Shown here piece after piece: positions 1 through 8,300 of a stretch of DNA of 23,523 nucleotides. The notes beneath the pieces were generated by a model. That model made no database searches, was not told where the DNA came from, and saw nothing but the letters and a program-made list of their open reading frames with translations. This DNA comes from Verrucomicrobia bacterium SCGC AAA164-M04 (GTDB lineage Bacteria; Verrucomicrobiota; Verrucomicrobiae; Verrucomicrobiales; Akkermansiaceae): NCBI GenBank assembly GCA_000383735.1, contig KB912136.1, positions 1 to 23,523 on the forward strand, written 5' to 3'. The translations under genes and the position numbers were made by a program. The number at the start of each line of letters is the position of its first letter. The stretch's first letter is position 1.

Positions 1-1
1 A

Positions 2-226
2 GTGATCGCAGAATGGAGGAAGAAGTATAATGAGCTCCGTCCCCATCGGAGTTTGGGAATGAAGACTCCGGAGGAATTTGCGCTTGGCTGGGAGCCGGGA
101 GAAAGGTGGCGCGCTCAACATGCTCCCTGCGTTACGGCCTCCGGCCTTCACTCCGGAAGCATGTTGACATCAGGCCTCAAACGCTTATCCAGAGATATCA
201 ATCCTCTCACTCTAAGTGGGCCATAA
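2..226 (+). CDS. IS3-family transposase (OrfB), C-terminal end only
   Basis: The frame is open from the window edge. Its first residues read AEWRKKYNELRPHRSLGMKT followed by PEEFA, the signature at the end of the rve integrase core of IS3-family OrfB proteins (usual form N-x-x-RPHxSLGxxTPxEFA). The DDE catalytic residues lie upstream, outside the window. After PEEFALGW the reading frame passes through a hairpin (115-167) and ends at 224-226; the last part is not typical of the family and may be non-native. The element's 3' end probably lies shortly after the stop, near 225-250, but I could not fix the terminal inverted repeat without the left end. Family call is firm, integrity unknown. Confidence 0.75.
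   Translation: MIAEWRKKYNELRPHRSLGMKTPEEFALGWEPGERWRAQHAPCVTASGLHSGSMLTSGLKRLSRDINPLTLSGP
115..167. repeat. Inverted repeat / hairpin in the tail of the IS3 transposase
   Basis: TCAACATGCT (115-124) and AGCATGTTGA (158-167) are perfect 10-base inverted arms. The 33-base loop holds a nested GGCC-TCC-GGCC palindrome. The T-run expected of an intrinsic terminator is missing. It may be a REP-like palindrome inserted in the 3' end of the element, or a structure that stops read-through. Confidence 0.5.
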
Positions 227-495
227 ACTGGAAGGGTGGCACCGGCACCATTCCGCGAGTGTGGAGAGGGGGGTGGACTCAAAGCACCAGCGACAGACCG
301 AATGTTGAAAAGACATTCCAGAACCCTAGAGGGCAACCACTCCTACGCAAGCGCTGGCCGATACCTTTTCAGACACAAGTCTACCTTTCTCTCGCTAAGG
401 CAAGGTAAGGCATTCCCGCCCCCCAAACTTTCTTAATATTTTTTCAAAGGGTTTCACCTTTGAGATGTCTCTTTCTATGAAAAGAATGCCTCATT
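227..495. other. Intergenic region upstream of the sigma-factor gene
   Basis: I find no convincing gene in these 269 bases; the short overlapping ORFs on both strands have no recognisable content. The first 20 bases or so probably still belong to the IS3 element. The remainder should hold the promoter of the sigma-factor operon, but I cannot name a clear -35/-10 pair. The one visible structure is the small inverted repeat at 444-463, listed separately. Confidence 0.5.
444..463. promoter_or_regulatory. Inverted repeat ahead of the ECF sigma gene
   Basis: TCAAAGG (444-450) and CCTTTGA (457-463) form 7-base inverted arms around a 6-base spacer. They end 32 bases before the GTG start. The stretch just upstream is AT-rich (TTAATATTTTTT). 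It could be an operator or a leader hairpin; no T-run follows, so a terminator is unlikely. The function is inferred from position only. Confidence 0.3.
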
Positions 496-1059
496 GTGTC
501 CCAAGGAACCTTAAAAACCTCAATAATGCGCCTGCCTGGTAAGAAAAAGGCGGGCCCTGCAAAGGCGCCCTTGGAAACTGTCTTCGCTGAAGAGGAATCT
601 CCTCTCCTGCGATATGCCTTTGGGCTCCTGGGACGACGCGAATTGGCCGAGGAAGTGGTTCAGGATGCCTTTCTCAAGCTCCACAAGCATTGGGAAGAGG
701 TAGAAATCCCCCGCGCCTGGCTCTTCCGCTGTGTGCGCAATCTTTCCCTCAATGTCATTCGAAAAAATCAACGCGAAACTCTCGATGGTGAAGCCGGGGA
801 GCGCCTTTCTTCCGGCGAGAGGCCGGACAAGGAGCTCGGTAACCTCGAGGCCGTTGGGTTAGTGCAGACACTCGTTGCTGAGATGGACGAGCGGGACCGC
901 ACCATGGTTCGCATGAAATATTTCCAAAATCTCAAGTATCAGGAAATCGCCGATCAGCTCGAGATGACCGTCGGAAACGTCGGCTACCGCCTGCACTATT
1001 TGCTTAAAGATCTCGCTGATCGTCTCAGAAAATCCGGAATCGAAGGAGGTCTCTCATGA
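496..1059 (+). CDS. RNA polymerase sigma factor, ECF (sigma-70) family
   Basis: This 187-residue protein has the two-domain ECF layout. Region 2 spans about residues 35-95 (LLRYAFGLLGRRELAEEVVQ, then FLKLHKHW and RAWLFRCVRN, the core-binding and -10-recognition helices). Region 4 spans about 120-180 (RDRTMVRMKYFQNLKYQEIA, then a helix-turn-helix with TVGNVGYRLHYLLKDL). It would direct polymerase to the promoters of a small regulon, classically including its own operon. The GTG at 496 gives the full frame but has no clear ribosome-binding site. An ATG at 526 lies 18 bases after AAGGA and would remove 10 residues without touching region 2. Next downstream is a membrane protein with an anti-sigma-like N-terminus, the usual partner arrangement. 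The last codons carry the ribosome-binding site of a mini-ORF at 1056. Confidence 0.9.
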   Translation: MSQGTLKTSIMRLPGKKKAGPAKAPLETVFAEEESPLLRYAFGLLGRRELAEEVVQDAFLKLHKHWEEVEIPRAWLFRCVRNLSLNVIRKNQRETLDGEAGERLSSGERPDKELGNLEAVGLVQTLVAEMDERDRTMVRMKYFQNLKYQEIADQLEMTVGNVGYRLHYLLKDLADRLRKSGIEGGLS

Positions 1060-1091
1060 TCACCTCGTTCCACCATCCATTCAAATCATGA
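1056..1091 (+). CDS. 11-codon mini-ORF linking the sigma and VWA genes
   Basis: The sequence AAGGAGGT (1043-1050), a near-perfect Shine-Dalgarno site, lies 5 bases before an ATG at 1056. That ATG overlaps the sigma-factor stop as ATGA (1056-1059). The frame encodes MITSFHHPFKS and stops at TGA 1089-1091, which again overlaps the ATG of the VWA gene as ATGA (1088-1091). The VWA start has no ribosome-binding site of its own. The mini-ORF could therefore pass ribosomes from one gene to the next by termination-reinitiation, setting the ratio of sigma factor to its partner. The geometry is seen directly; translation and function are inferred. The alternative is that the site simply serves the VWA start from 37 bases away, which is unusually far. 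Confidence 0.45.
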   Translation: MITSFHHPFKS

Positions 1092-4000
1092 ACGACGACC
1101 TTCAATCATTCATCGAGCCGGAGCTCGAAGCCCGGCTCGTCGCCCTTATTCTCGAGGAAGCTTCCGCTTTTGAAGTGGAGGAACTCGAGCGTATTCTCAA
1201 GGAGCGACCCGAAGTGGCGCTTGCCAAAAAACGTCTCGAAGAGGCTCACGGCCTTCTCGGACAGGCCATGGAGCAGCCCGATGATGATGACGACTGGAAA
1301 CTTCCCAGCGATCGTCGTGAAAAGGTGCTTGCTGCTTTTGATGAGGGGACATCGGATCTTGATGATAGCACCCTCTCCAAAGAACGTGGCATTAGCATTG
1401 CCCAATGGCGTTCGATTTACGCCACCGCTGCCTGTTTGATGGTCGCGGTGGTTGTTCTTGCTCTCGTCGGACCGATGAAGAATCAGATTCCGGAAGGTGA
1501 ATCTGCCTTGGTATCATACTCGGATGGCAGGAAGTTTCTTGAGGAGGATATTAGGGGCCAGGAAGACATGCTTCGTGAGATGCAGGCAAAGAGTGGAAAT
1601 GATAACGATTCCAGGTTAGCGGTTCTTTCCCGGTATGAAGAAAATGCTTTCTCCAACAGTGAGAAAACGGCCAAAGAGTACCTTGCAGACATTGATGATG
1701 GATTGGGGGCGATTTCTCCTGATGATGCGCTCGCAACGATCGAATTACACAACGGGCAACCGAAAAATCAAAACCTGGCGGGGCTCGATGGGGTGCGCAA
1801 TTCAAGAAGTAAATCCGAAAGGACGAAACTCAAGAGAGCTATCTCCATAGAGGGAGAAAACTTGGATGCTGTCGCCGCGCTTGGCGATAAAGAACTAACG
1901 CGTGCCGATGGAGAAAAATCCCTGGAGTCCAAATCCAAGAGTTTCGAGAGGGATGAGCGTTGGAGTGGCCGGGTTGCGAAGACTAAGCCTGCCAAGAAGC
2001 CTTCTTCATCGATGGCGCAGGCGGTTCCGACGGATGCCAAACCGGCCAAGGGGCCGAAGGCCACTGCGACCAATTCCATCAGTCTGGCTTCCATCCCTGT
2101 TCCTGATCTTCTCCGTGGGCCAGACGCCAAAATTGATTTCGACGAAGATGGATTTGGCGGTGATCTTGGTGGTGGCTCTGCAGGAAGAGGCGTTGAACTC
2201 CAAAAACTTGCTGAGAAATCGAATGCCCGGTCATTCCCTGTGACTCCTGCGTCACCTGTTTCTCCCAGTTTCGATCCATTTGCTTCGGAAATCAGCGGCG
2301 GAGGTAGAGGAACCGCTGAGGGTCAGGCCGATCCGTTTGCGGCGGGAGACGGGGATAAAGCCTTAAAAAGCAGCTCGACCAGCGGAAAAGGGTATGCAGG
2401 AGGTGTTGCTCACTTTGACGATCGATCAACCGAGGCAAAGGACAGAAATACTTTTCAACGAAGGAAAGCGCTTCCGAAAAATGGAAAAGCAGTGGATGGA
2501 TCGGTCCGTTCTGCCGACATTAATGGTGCTGCCTCACTGAAAGAGAGGATGGTTGAAAAACGGGATAGTTCGACGGATGTTTCAGTGGATCGGATGCTGT
2601 TGAAGCCACGCGAATTCTCTTTGAGTGGGAATGAATCGTGGAAAATGGAAAAAGCGAAGGGCGAAGCGTCGACGAACGTGGAAGTGGGAGGATTTGTGAC
2701 TGAAATAGCAGGACTTGATATTGAAGAAGTAAAAAAGGAAAAGGATTCGAAGAGCCGTTTGCTTGGGATGGATTTTTCTGATGAGCGGTTTGAGGGTGAG
2801 AAGAACCCAGAAGGCTTTTCAAGAAAGAGTGGGCTTGCCGCGAAGATTGATGAATTTTCCAAGCAGGACAAAGCTGCGCCGGGGCAGGTCGTTGGTGGCA
2901 TTGCCACCGGTGGACTGAGGAGCCGCGAATCATCAATCACGACGAAAAATGTGGAGGGGTCTGAGTTCAGCCTCGCCAAAGGTCTGCGCGATCTTGGTCG
3001 CTTCGATACTGTTGAAAAGGAATTCAAGGAAGCCCTTCAGAAAGACCCAGCCAGCAAGGAGGCTCGTCGTGGGCTGGCTCGGATTGCTTCTGAAAAGTCT
3101 GATTATTACCGTTCGTCATACGATGAGACCAGAGCCCGAATGCTTCAAGAGGTTGACAAGACATGGGAGCTGGCAATTCCTTCGGGGGACGCGCAGGCTG
3201 TTGTGGAAGAATCCAAGGAAGATGATCAAGAGATTGATTTGGAGGCGATTCCTCTTTATACTGCTGCTGATGAATTTGGCGTAAAAAGGCGTGGAATCGC
3301 GGCGAAGTTGCAGAATATCATCCTTCCCGAAGTGGATCTGAATAATGTCACGGTTGAGGAAGCCATGGCCTTGTTGGAGCAAGGTGCCTTGGCTCATGAT
3401 CCTGATGGGGAAGGATTAACCCTTGATGTTAGAAAGCCGAGAGTGATTGAGGGTGGCGCAGTTGCCGGGGGCGGGTTACTCGGAGAGGTAATCGATCCTA
3501 GTGCCATAAAAATCGATAAACTTTACCTCAAGAATGTCCCCTTGCAGGTGGCCGCCCAGCATATCGCCGACAAAGCAAAGCTGAAGTATCGGGTCGATGA
3601 GGGTAAAGTGACTTTCCTTCCGCTGACGTCAAGTGAGACAGCCGATATCGTTACCCGGCGTTTTGAAGTTCCGGAAAACCTTGGGGCGTTTCTCAGTAGC
3701 AATGGAGGCGCCGCCGGGTCTGATGACGATTCCTTCGCCACTCCTGAAGACAATGGCGGAAGCGGGATTAAGGACCGGCAGCCGATTGTGGACCTGTTGA
3801 AGCGGCAGGGAGTCGTGTTTATAGATGGGACTTCCGCATCATTATTGACAGATTCGGGTTCTCTGGTGGTTCGAAATACGCCCTCCCAGTTGGAGCTTGT
3901 CGATGCGATTTTAGCTGCCTCAGTTCAGGATGCTGAAAAGAAAAAAGCGGAGAAGGAGGCCAGAAAACTTGCGCAACAGAAGCGTGTGAATTTCGAAACT

Positions 4001-5308
4001 CTCACTACCGAAAAGTCCGACTCCACTTTCTCGCTCAATGTCAGTGATGTGAGCTTCAAGTTAGCGAAGTCTTCCTTGTCGCAAGGTAAGTGGCCCGAGG
4101 CGGCCAAGGTGCGTCCCGAGGAGTTTGTCAATGCGCTCAACTACGATGACCGCAAGCCGAGCCAGTCGGAGAAGGTCGCTTGTGAGATCGAGCAGGGGGC
4201 TCATCCCTTCATGCAACAACGCAATCTGATGCGGGTTTCGATGAGCACGGCGGCTTTGGGGCGCAATGCCTCGACACCACTTCGTCTCACTATTCTTCTT
4301 GATCAAAGTGGTTCCATGGAGCGTGCCGACCGAGCCGAGAGTGTGAAACGGGCCTTTGCTTTACTGACCGACCAACTCAATGCCGGCGATGAGATCACCC
4401 TCGTCGGTTTCGCCCGCACGCCACGATTGCTTGCCGAGCGGGTGAAGGGGAATGAGAGCAAAAATCTTTTGGAGATTGTGTCGCAACCCATCACGGAAGG
4501 CGGAACGAATCTTGAGGGAGCGCTCGACAGTGGAATCCAGCTTGCCAAACAGCAGTTTGTCGATGGAGCCCAGAACCGCATCATCCTTCTTACTGATGGC
4601 GCCGCCAATCTGGGAGATGCCCTTCCCGCAAACCTTGCCAAGCAAGTTGAGAAAATGCGCCAGGCCGGGATCGCCTTTGATGCCTGCGGAGTCGGAGCGG
4701 ATGGCTTGAATGACGAAGTTCTTTCCTCGCTGGCGAAGCAGGGTGATGGTCGCTACTACTTTCTTGATCGTCCCGAAGACGCTGACGATGGCTTTGCCCG
4801 ACAAATCGCCGGAGCGCTGCGTCCCGCTGCAAAGAATGTCAAGGTGCAGGTCATCTTCAATCCAAGGCGCGTGTCGAAATTCAAGCTTTATGGCTTTGAG
4901 AAGCATCTCTTGAAGAAGGAAGACTTCCGGAACGACACCGTAGATGCGGCAGAAATGGCCGCGGAGGAAAGCGGGGTCGCACTCTATCACTTCGAAGCCC
5001 TTCCCGAGGGCGAAGGTGATGTGGGTCACGTTTCCGTGCGCTTCCTCGACACCGCAACCGACCAAATGGTTGAGCGCAAATGGAACATTCCATTTGAGGA
5101 AGACGTTACAAGCTTCACTGATTCCGATCCAGCTCTTCGCTTGGCCGGCACGGCCGCTTTGTTTGCGGAGAAACTCAAGGGCTCCGCCGTTGGCGAGCGC
5201 GTGCAGTTAAAGGAACTTCGCAAAGAGGCTGATTCCCTGCAGGGCAGCTATCAAAGCCAGGCGCGTTTTCATGAGCTACGCACCATGCTGCAGCAGGCCG
5301 GAGAATAA
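1088..5308 (+). CDS. Membrane-anchored VWA-domain protein with anti-sigma-like N-terminus
   Basis: A 1406-residue protein. Residues 1-100 are acidic and helical (EARLVALILEEASAFEVEEL), like the cytoplasmic part of planctomycete/verrucomicrobial anti-sigma and VWA proteins. One membrane helix follows at about 108-130 (ATAACLMVAVVVLALVGPM). A long low-complexity stretch runs to about 620, then a TPR-like segment (about 626-675). Two secretin/TonB short-N-domain-like modules follow (about 746-790 and 810-850, the latter LKNVPLQVAAQHIADKAKLK). A YfbK-type VWA N-terminal segment (about 978-1060) leads into a VWA domain with the MIDAS motif DQSGSMERAD (about 1071) and the threonine of TEGGTNLEGAL (about 1136). 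The C-terminus is DUF3520-like. MIDAS residues bind a divalent metal and mediate protein contact. I infer an anti-sigma/envelope-sensing role for the partner of the upstream sigma factor. Domain calls are by eye; VWA is firm, anti-sigma is inference. Confidence 0.85.
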   Translation: MNDDLQSFIEPELEARLVALILEEASAFEVEELERILKERPEVALAKKRLEEAHGLLGQAMEQPDDDDDWKLPSDRREKVLAAFDEGTSDLDDSTLSKERGISIAQWRSIYATAACLMVAVVVLALVGPMKNQIPEGESALVSYSDGRKFLEEDIRGQEDMLREMQAKSGNDNDSRLAVLSRYEENAFSNSEKTAKEYLADIDDGLGAISPDDALATIELHNGQPKNQNLAGLDGVRNSRSKSERTKLKRAISIEGENLDAVAALGDKELTRADGEKSLESKSKSFERDERWSGRVAKTKPAKKPSSSMAQAVPTDAKPAKGPKATATNSISLASIPVPDLLRGPDAKIDFDEDGFGGDLGGGSAGRGVELQKLAEKSNARSFPVTPASPVSPSFDPFASEISGGGRGTAEGQADPFAAGDGDKALKSSSTSGKGYAGGVAHFDDRSTEAKDRNTFQRRKALPKNGKAVDGSVRSADINGAASLKERMVEKRDSSTDVSVDRMLLKPREFSLSGNESWKMEKAKGEASTNVEVGGFVTEIAGLDIEEVKKEKDSKSRLLGMDFSDERFEGEKNPEGFSRKSGLAAKIDEFSKQDKAAPGQVVGGIATGGLRSRESSITTKNVEGSEFSLAKGLRDLGRFDTVEKEFKEALQKDPASKEARRGLARIASEKSDYYRSSYDETRARMLQEVDKTWELAIPSGDAQAVVEESKEDDQEIDLEAIPLYTAADEFGVKRRGIAAKLQNIILPEVDLNNVTVEEAMALLEQGALAHDPDGEGLTLDVRKPRVIEGGAVAGGGLLGEVIDPSAIKIDKLYLKNVPLQVAAQHIADKAKLKYRVDEGKVTFLPLTSSETADIVTRRFEVPENLGAFLSSNGGAAGSDDDSFATPEDNGGSGIKDRQPIVDLLKRQGVVFIDGTSASLLTDSGSLVVRNTPSQLELVDAILAASVQDAEKKKAEKEARKLAQQKRVNFETLTTEKSDSTFSLNVSDVSFKLAKSSLSQGKWPEAAKVRPEEFVNALNYDDRKPSQSEKVACEIEQGAHPFMQQRNLMRVSMSTAALGRNASTPLRLTILLDQSGSMERADRAESVKRAFALLTDQLNAGDEITLVGFARTPRLLAERVKGNESKNLLEIVSQPITEGGTNLEGALDSGIQLAKQQFVDGAQNRIILLTDGAANLGDALPANLAKQVEKMRQAGIAFDACGVGADGLNDEVLSSLAKQGDGRYYFLDRPEDADDGFARQIAGALRPAAKNVKVQVIFNPRRVSKFKLYGFEKHLLKKEDFRNDTVDAAEMAAEESGVALYHFEALPEGEGDVGHVSVRFLDTATDQMVERKWNIPFEEDVTSFTDSDPALRLAGTAALFAEKLKGSAVGERVQLKELRKEADSLQGSYQSQARFHELRTMLQQAGE

Positions 5309-5369
5309 TCCGTCTCAATTTTACATAGCCTTTACCCAAATCATTCACCCCCAGTCCGCTAATACTCTT

Positions 5370-8300
5370 ATGAAATTCCACCGACTTCTTCCGCTTCTAT
5401 TCTGCTCTCTCCTTCGTGCTCAGGAACCCGTTGAAAAAGCGGAGGTCAAGGCTGAGATTGGAAATGAAGGCAGCAAGCTCACCATTGAAGCACACGGAGT
5501 GAAACCCGAGCCAAAGCTCTTCTATACCGTTGAGGCGGAGTCGAAGGTCGCGGTTCATCCTGAATTGTTGAAGGAGACGGTTTCTCTCAAGTTCAAGGTG
5601 ATTCAAGGTAAACCCAAGCGGCTTTCGGTCTTGCTTTCCGGTGGAGCCGCGGTGGAGCAACTTGATGGGCCGGATGTAGGGTCTTGGGCAGTGCGAAAAG
5701 AGGGCAAGCGGCGCTTTCTTGATATCAAGCCCAAGGATGAAAAGAAGGGGAAGGAGTTCATCGCTTTCGTGACTTTGGTGCAGAAGGATTTCGACAAACC
5801 AGCTCGCATGAATCTCACCGGCGTGGGTGCCGGAGAAGCCTCCTCGATTGCGGTAAGTTATCAGATCACCTCATTCGATGGCATGGCACATCGTCTGGTC
5901 ACCGCGAAAAATGCCTATCCTCTGGAAAGTGAGGATCCCAAGCTTGATCGTCTGGTGTCAAATTCTCTGGCGCAACTTCAGATCGATCTCTTCCGTTCTG
6001 CTGCCGAGCCGGGACCGGTTGAACTTCGAAACCTAAGGTTGCAGGGCGAAATTAATCAGGAGGAAGGTTCTGCGCGCTTCCGATTACAAACGACCGCGAT
6101 TGTCTCAGGTAAGCTGCCGGTGAAAATGAATGCTCTGAGCGGCCGGGCTGCCCCCACCGCACCCTTGGTGACGGCGGATTATCGCTTGATCCTGGTCAAA
6201 GGCGGCTACCAAATCGAATTCTACACTGAAGGGGTGCATCAGATTGATCTGTCCTTTGTCACTCCGCTGACGATGTCAGGAGACTGGCGGGGGATTGATT
6301 TCAAAGTGCCAGGTGGTGCGGTGGTGCCGGTTGAACTAACCGGTATTTCCAATAAGGCCCTCTTCAATCCGGTGCTCCCCGTGATCCCGGTGCCATCCAG
6401 TAAAGTGATGCGGGGATTCCTTCCTGCCTCCGGCCATCTGCAGATGGCCTGGCAACCCGAGCGCAAGACGAGCGACGGGAAGTTGTTCTTCACCAGTGAG
6501 GGAATGAGCGAAATTTCAGTGGGAGCGGGACTGCTCAGACAGGTCGCGGAACTTAAAGTGAAAACCCTTCAGGGGACACTTCCATCCTTAAGCTGCCAGT
6601 TGGAGGGGGTGGGAGAAATTCTCGCTGTGGAAGGTGAGAATGTCCTGAGCTGGAAAGTGAGTGATAAGAAGGTCCTGGAGATCGTCCTGAGCCGTCCCGT
6701 GACAAACGAGGCTGTTTTTTATGTGCGCTCCCAATCGGCTCTCGAAGCCCTGCCGGTCCAGGTTTCGCCGCTACGACTCACCCCGATTGGGGCGGTCCGA
6801 CATTCGGGCTACTTTAGGATTTATAATTCCGGAGCAGTCCGTCTTGAGGTAATGAAGACCAGTGGGCTAACCCAGTTGTCTCCCGATCAATATCCTGAAG
6901 CGGTGAAGCTTCCGGGGGACAAGCGGCAGATCTTCTATTATCGTTATCCCTCGGCGAAGCGCTCCTTCACCGTGGCTGCAGATCGCGTGAAGCCAGAAAT
7001 CAATGTCTCCCAGCTCCTAAGTTACGAACTGACCGAGACCGATCGTGTGCTTCATGCCGATCTTGAATTGGATGTTCGCGAAGCCGCCATTCGTGAGTGG
7101 GAACTGCAAGGGCCGGGAGATTATTCCGTGGTTGCAGTGACCGGTGCGGATGTCGCGGACTACGTGGCGAGCGAGCCGGAGAATGGACGTCGGCGCATTA
7201 AGATTATCTTTGGAAAAGAAGTAGTAGGGCGTCGATTGGTGAAACTCCACCTCGAGAAGAACGAGCCAGCCGAAGCCGGTGATTGGAGTCTTCCCATGCT
7301 GACTTTCACCGGGAGCCAATCGGTTCGAGGTGAACTTGGTGTAAGTGCCGCTCCGGGTTATCGCGTGAGCCCTGGTGCGAACGAGGGCTTAACTGAAATG
7401 CCCTTGAATCATTTCCCGAAACGCGGACCACAGTTGCAACAGGCTTTTCGGATTCGTGGTGATGCCTGGGATGCCACCATGGTGGTGGAAGCTCTCAGTC
7501 AGAATGTGCAGGCCGATGTTTTTCATCTCTACTCACTGAAAGAGAACACCGCGTATGTTTCGATCCTGGTGAACTATTTTATTACCGGAGCCCCGGTTAA
7601 TCAATGGGTTCTCGCTCTTCCCGAAGGGGTGGAAAACTTGAATGTGGATGGACGCGACGTGCGGGATTCTCTGATCGCGGAGGGGAAACTCACCGTGCCG
7701 TTGCATCGACCTGTGATGGGAGCGTATCAACTTCTCGTCACCTATGAACAGAATGCCGATAATGGCCTGAGCTTGGGACAGCTTACTCCGGAGTCAGTGC
7801 AAGCTGAGCGTGGGTTTATTCAAGTGGTCAGTCCGGGGCAGGTCGAACTGACCGAAGAGTCCGGCTCGAAGAATTTGGTGAAGTTGGATCCGCTCGAACT
7901 TCCCGCCGAATATCGTCTCATGTCCCACGCGCCTTCCCTGGCAGCCTGGCAATATACTACACGCCCGATCTCTGTGAAAGCCTCGGTTTCCTGGTTTGAG
8001 CGTGGCGATCCTGCCCGCCAAGTTGTCGAGTATGCTGATTTTTCAAGCCGTATTGAACGCGACGGCGGAGTGGTGACTGAGGCGATCTATGATGTCCGTT
8101 CGCGTGGTGAACGAAGACTCCTTCTCGATGTCCCCAAGGGGTTGAATATTCTCGAAGTAAGAGTCGATGGAGAACAAGTGACCGTGAGGGAGTCTGGCGA
8201 TCAGCGATTGATTCCTCTCCCGGAGGCGAATGGCCCAAATAAACCCGTGCGGGTGGAATTACGCGCGAGTAGCGCAAGTAAAGAGGGTTTAGTGACCCTA

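Noticed and set aside
477..542. 21-codon ORF overlapping the sigma-factor start
   Set aside because: No ribosome-binding site and out of frame with the sigma gene; it looks like a chance ATG, unlike the 1056-1091 mini-ORF.
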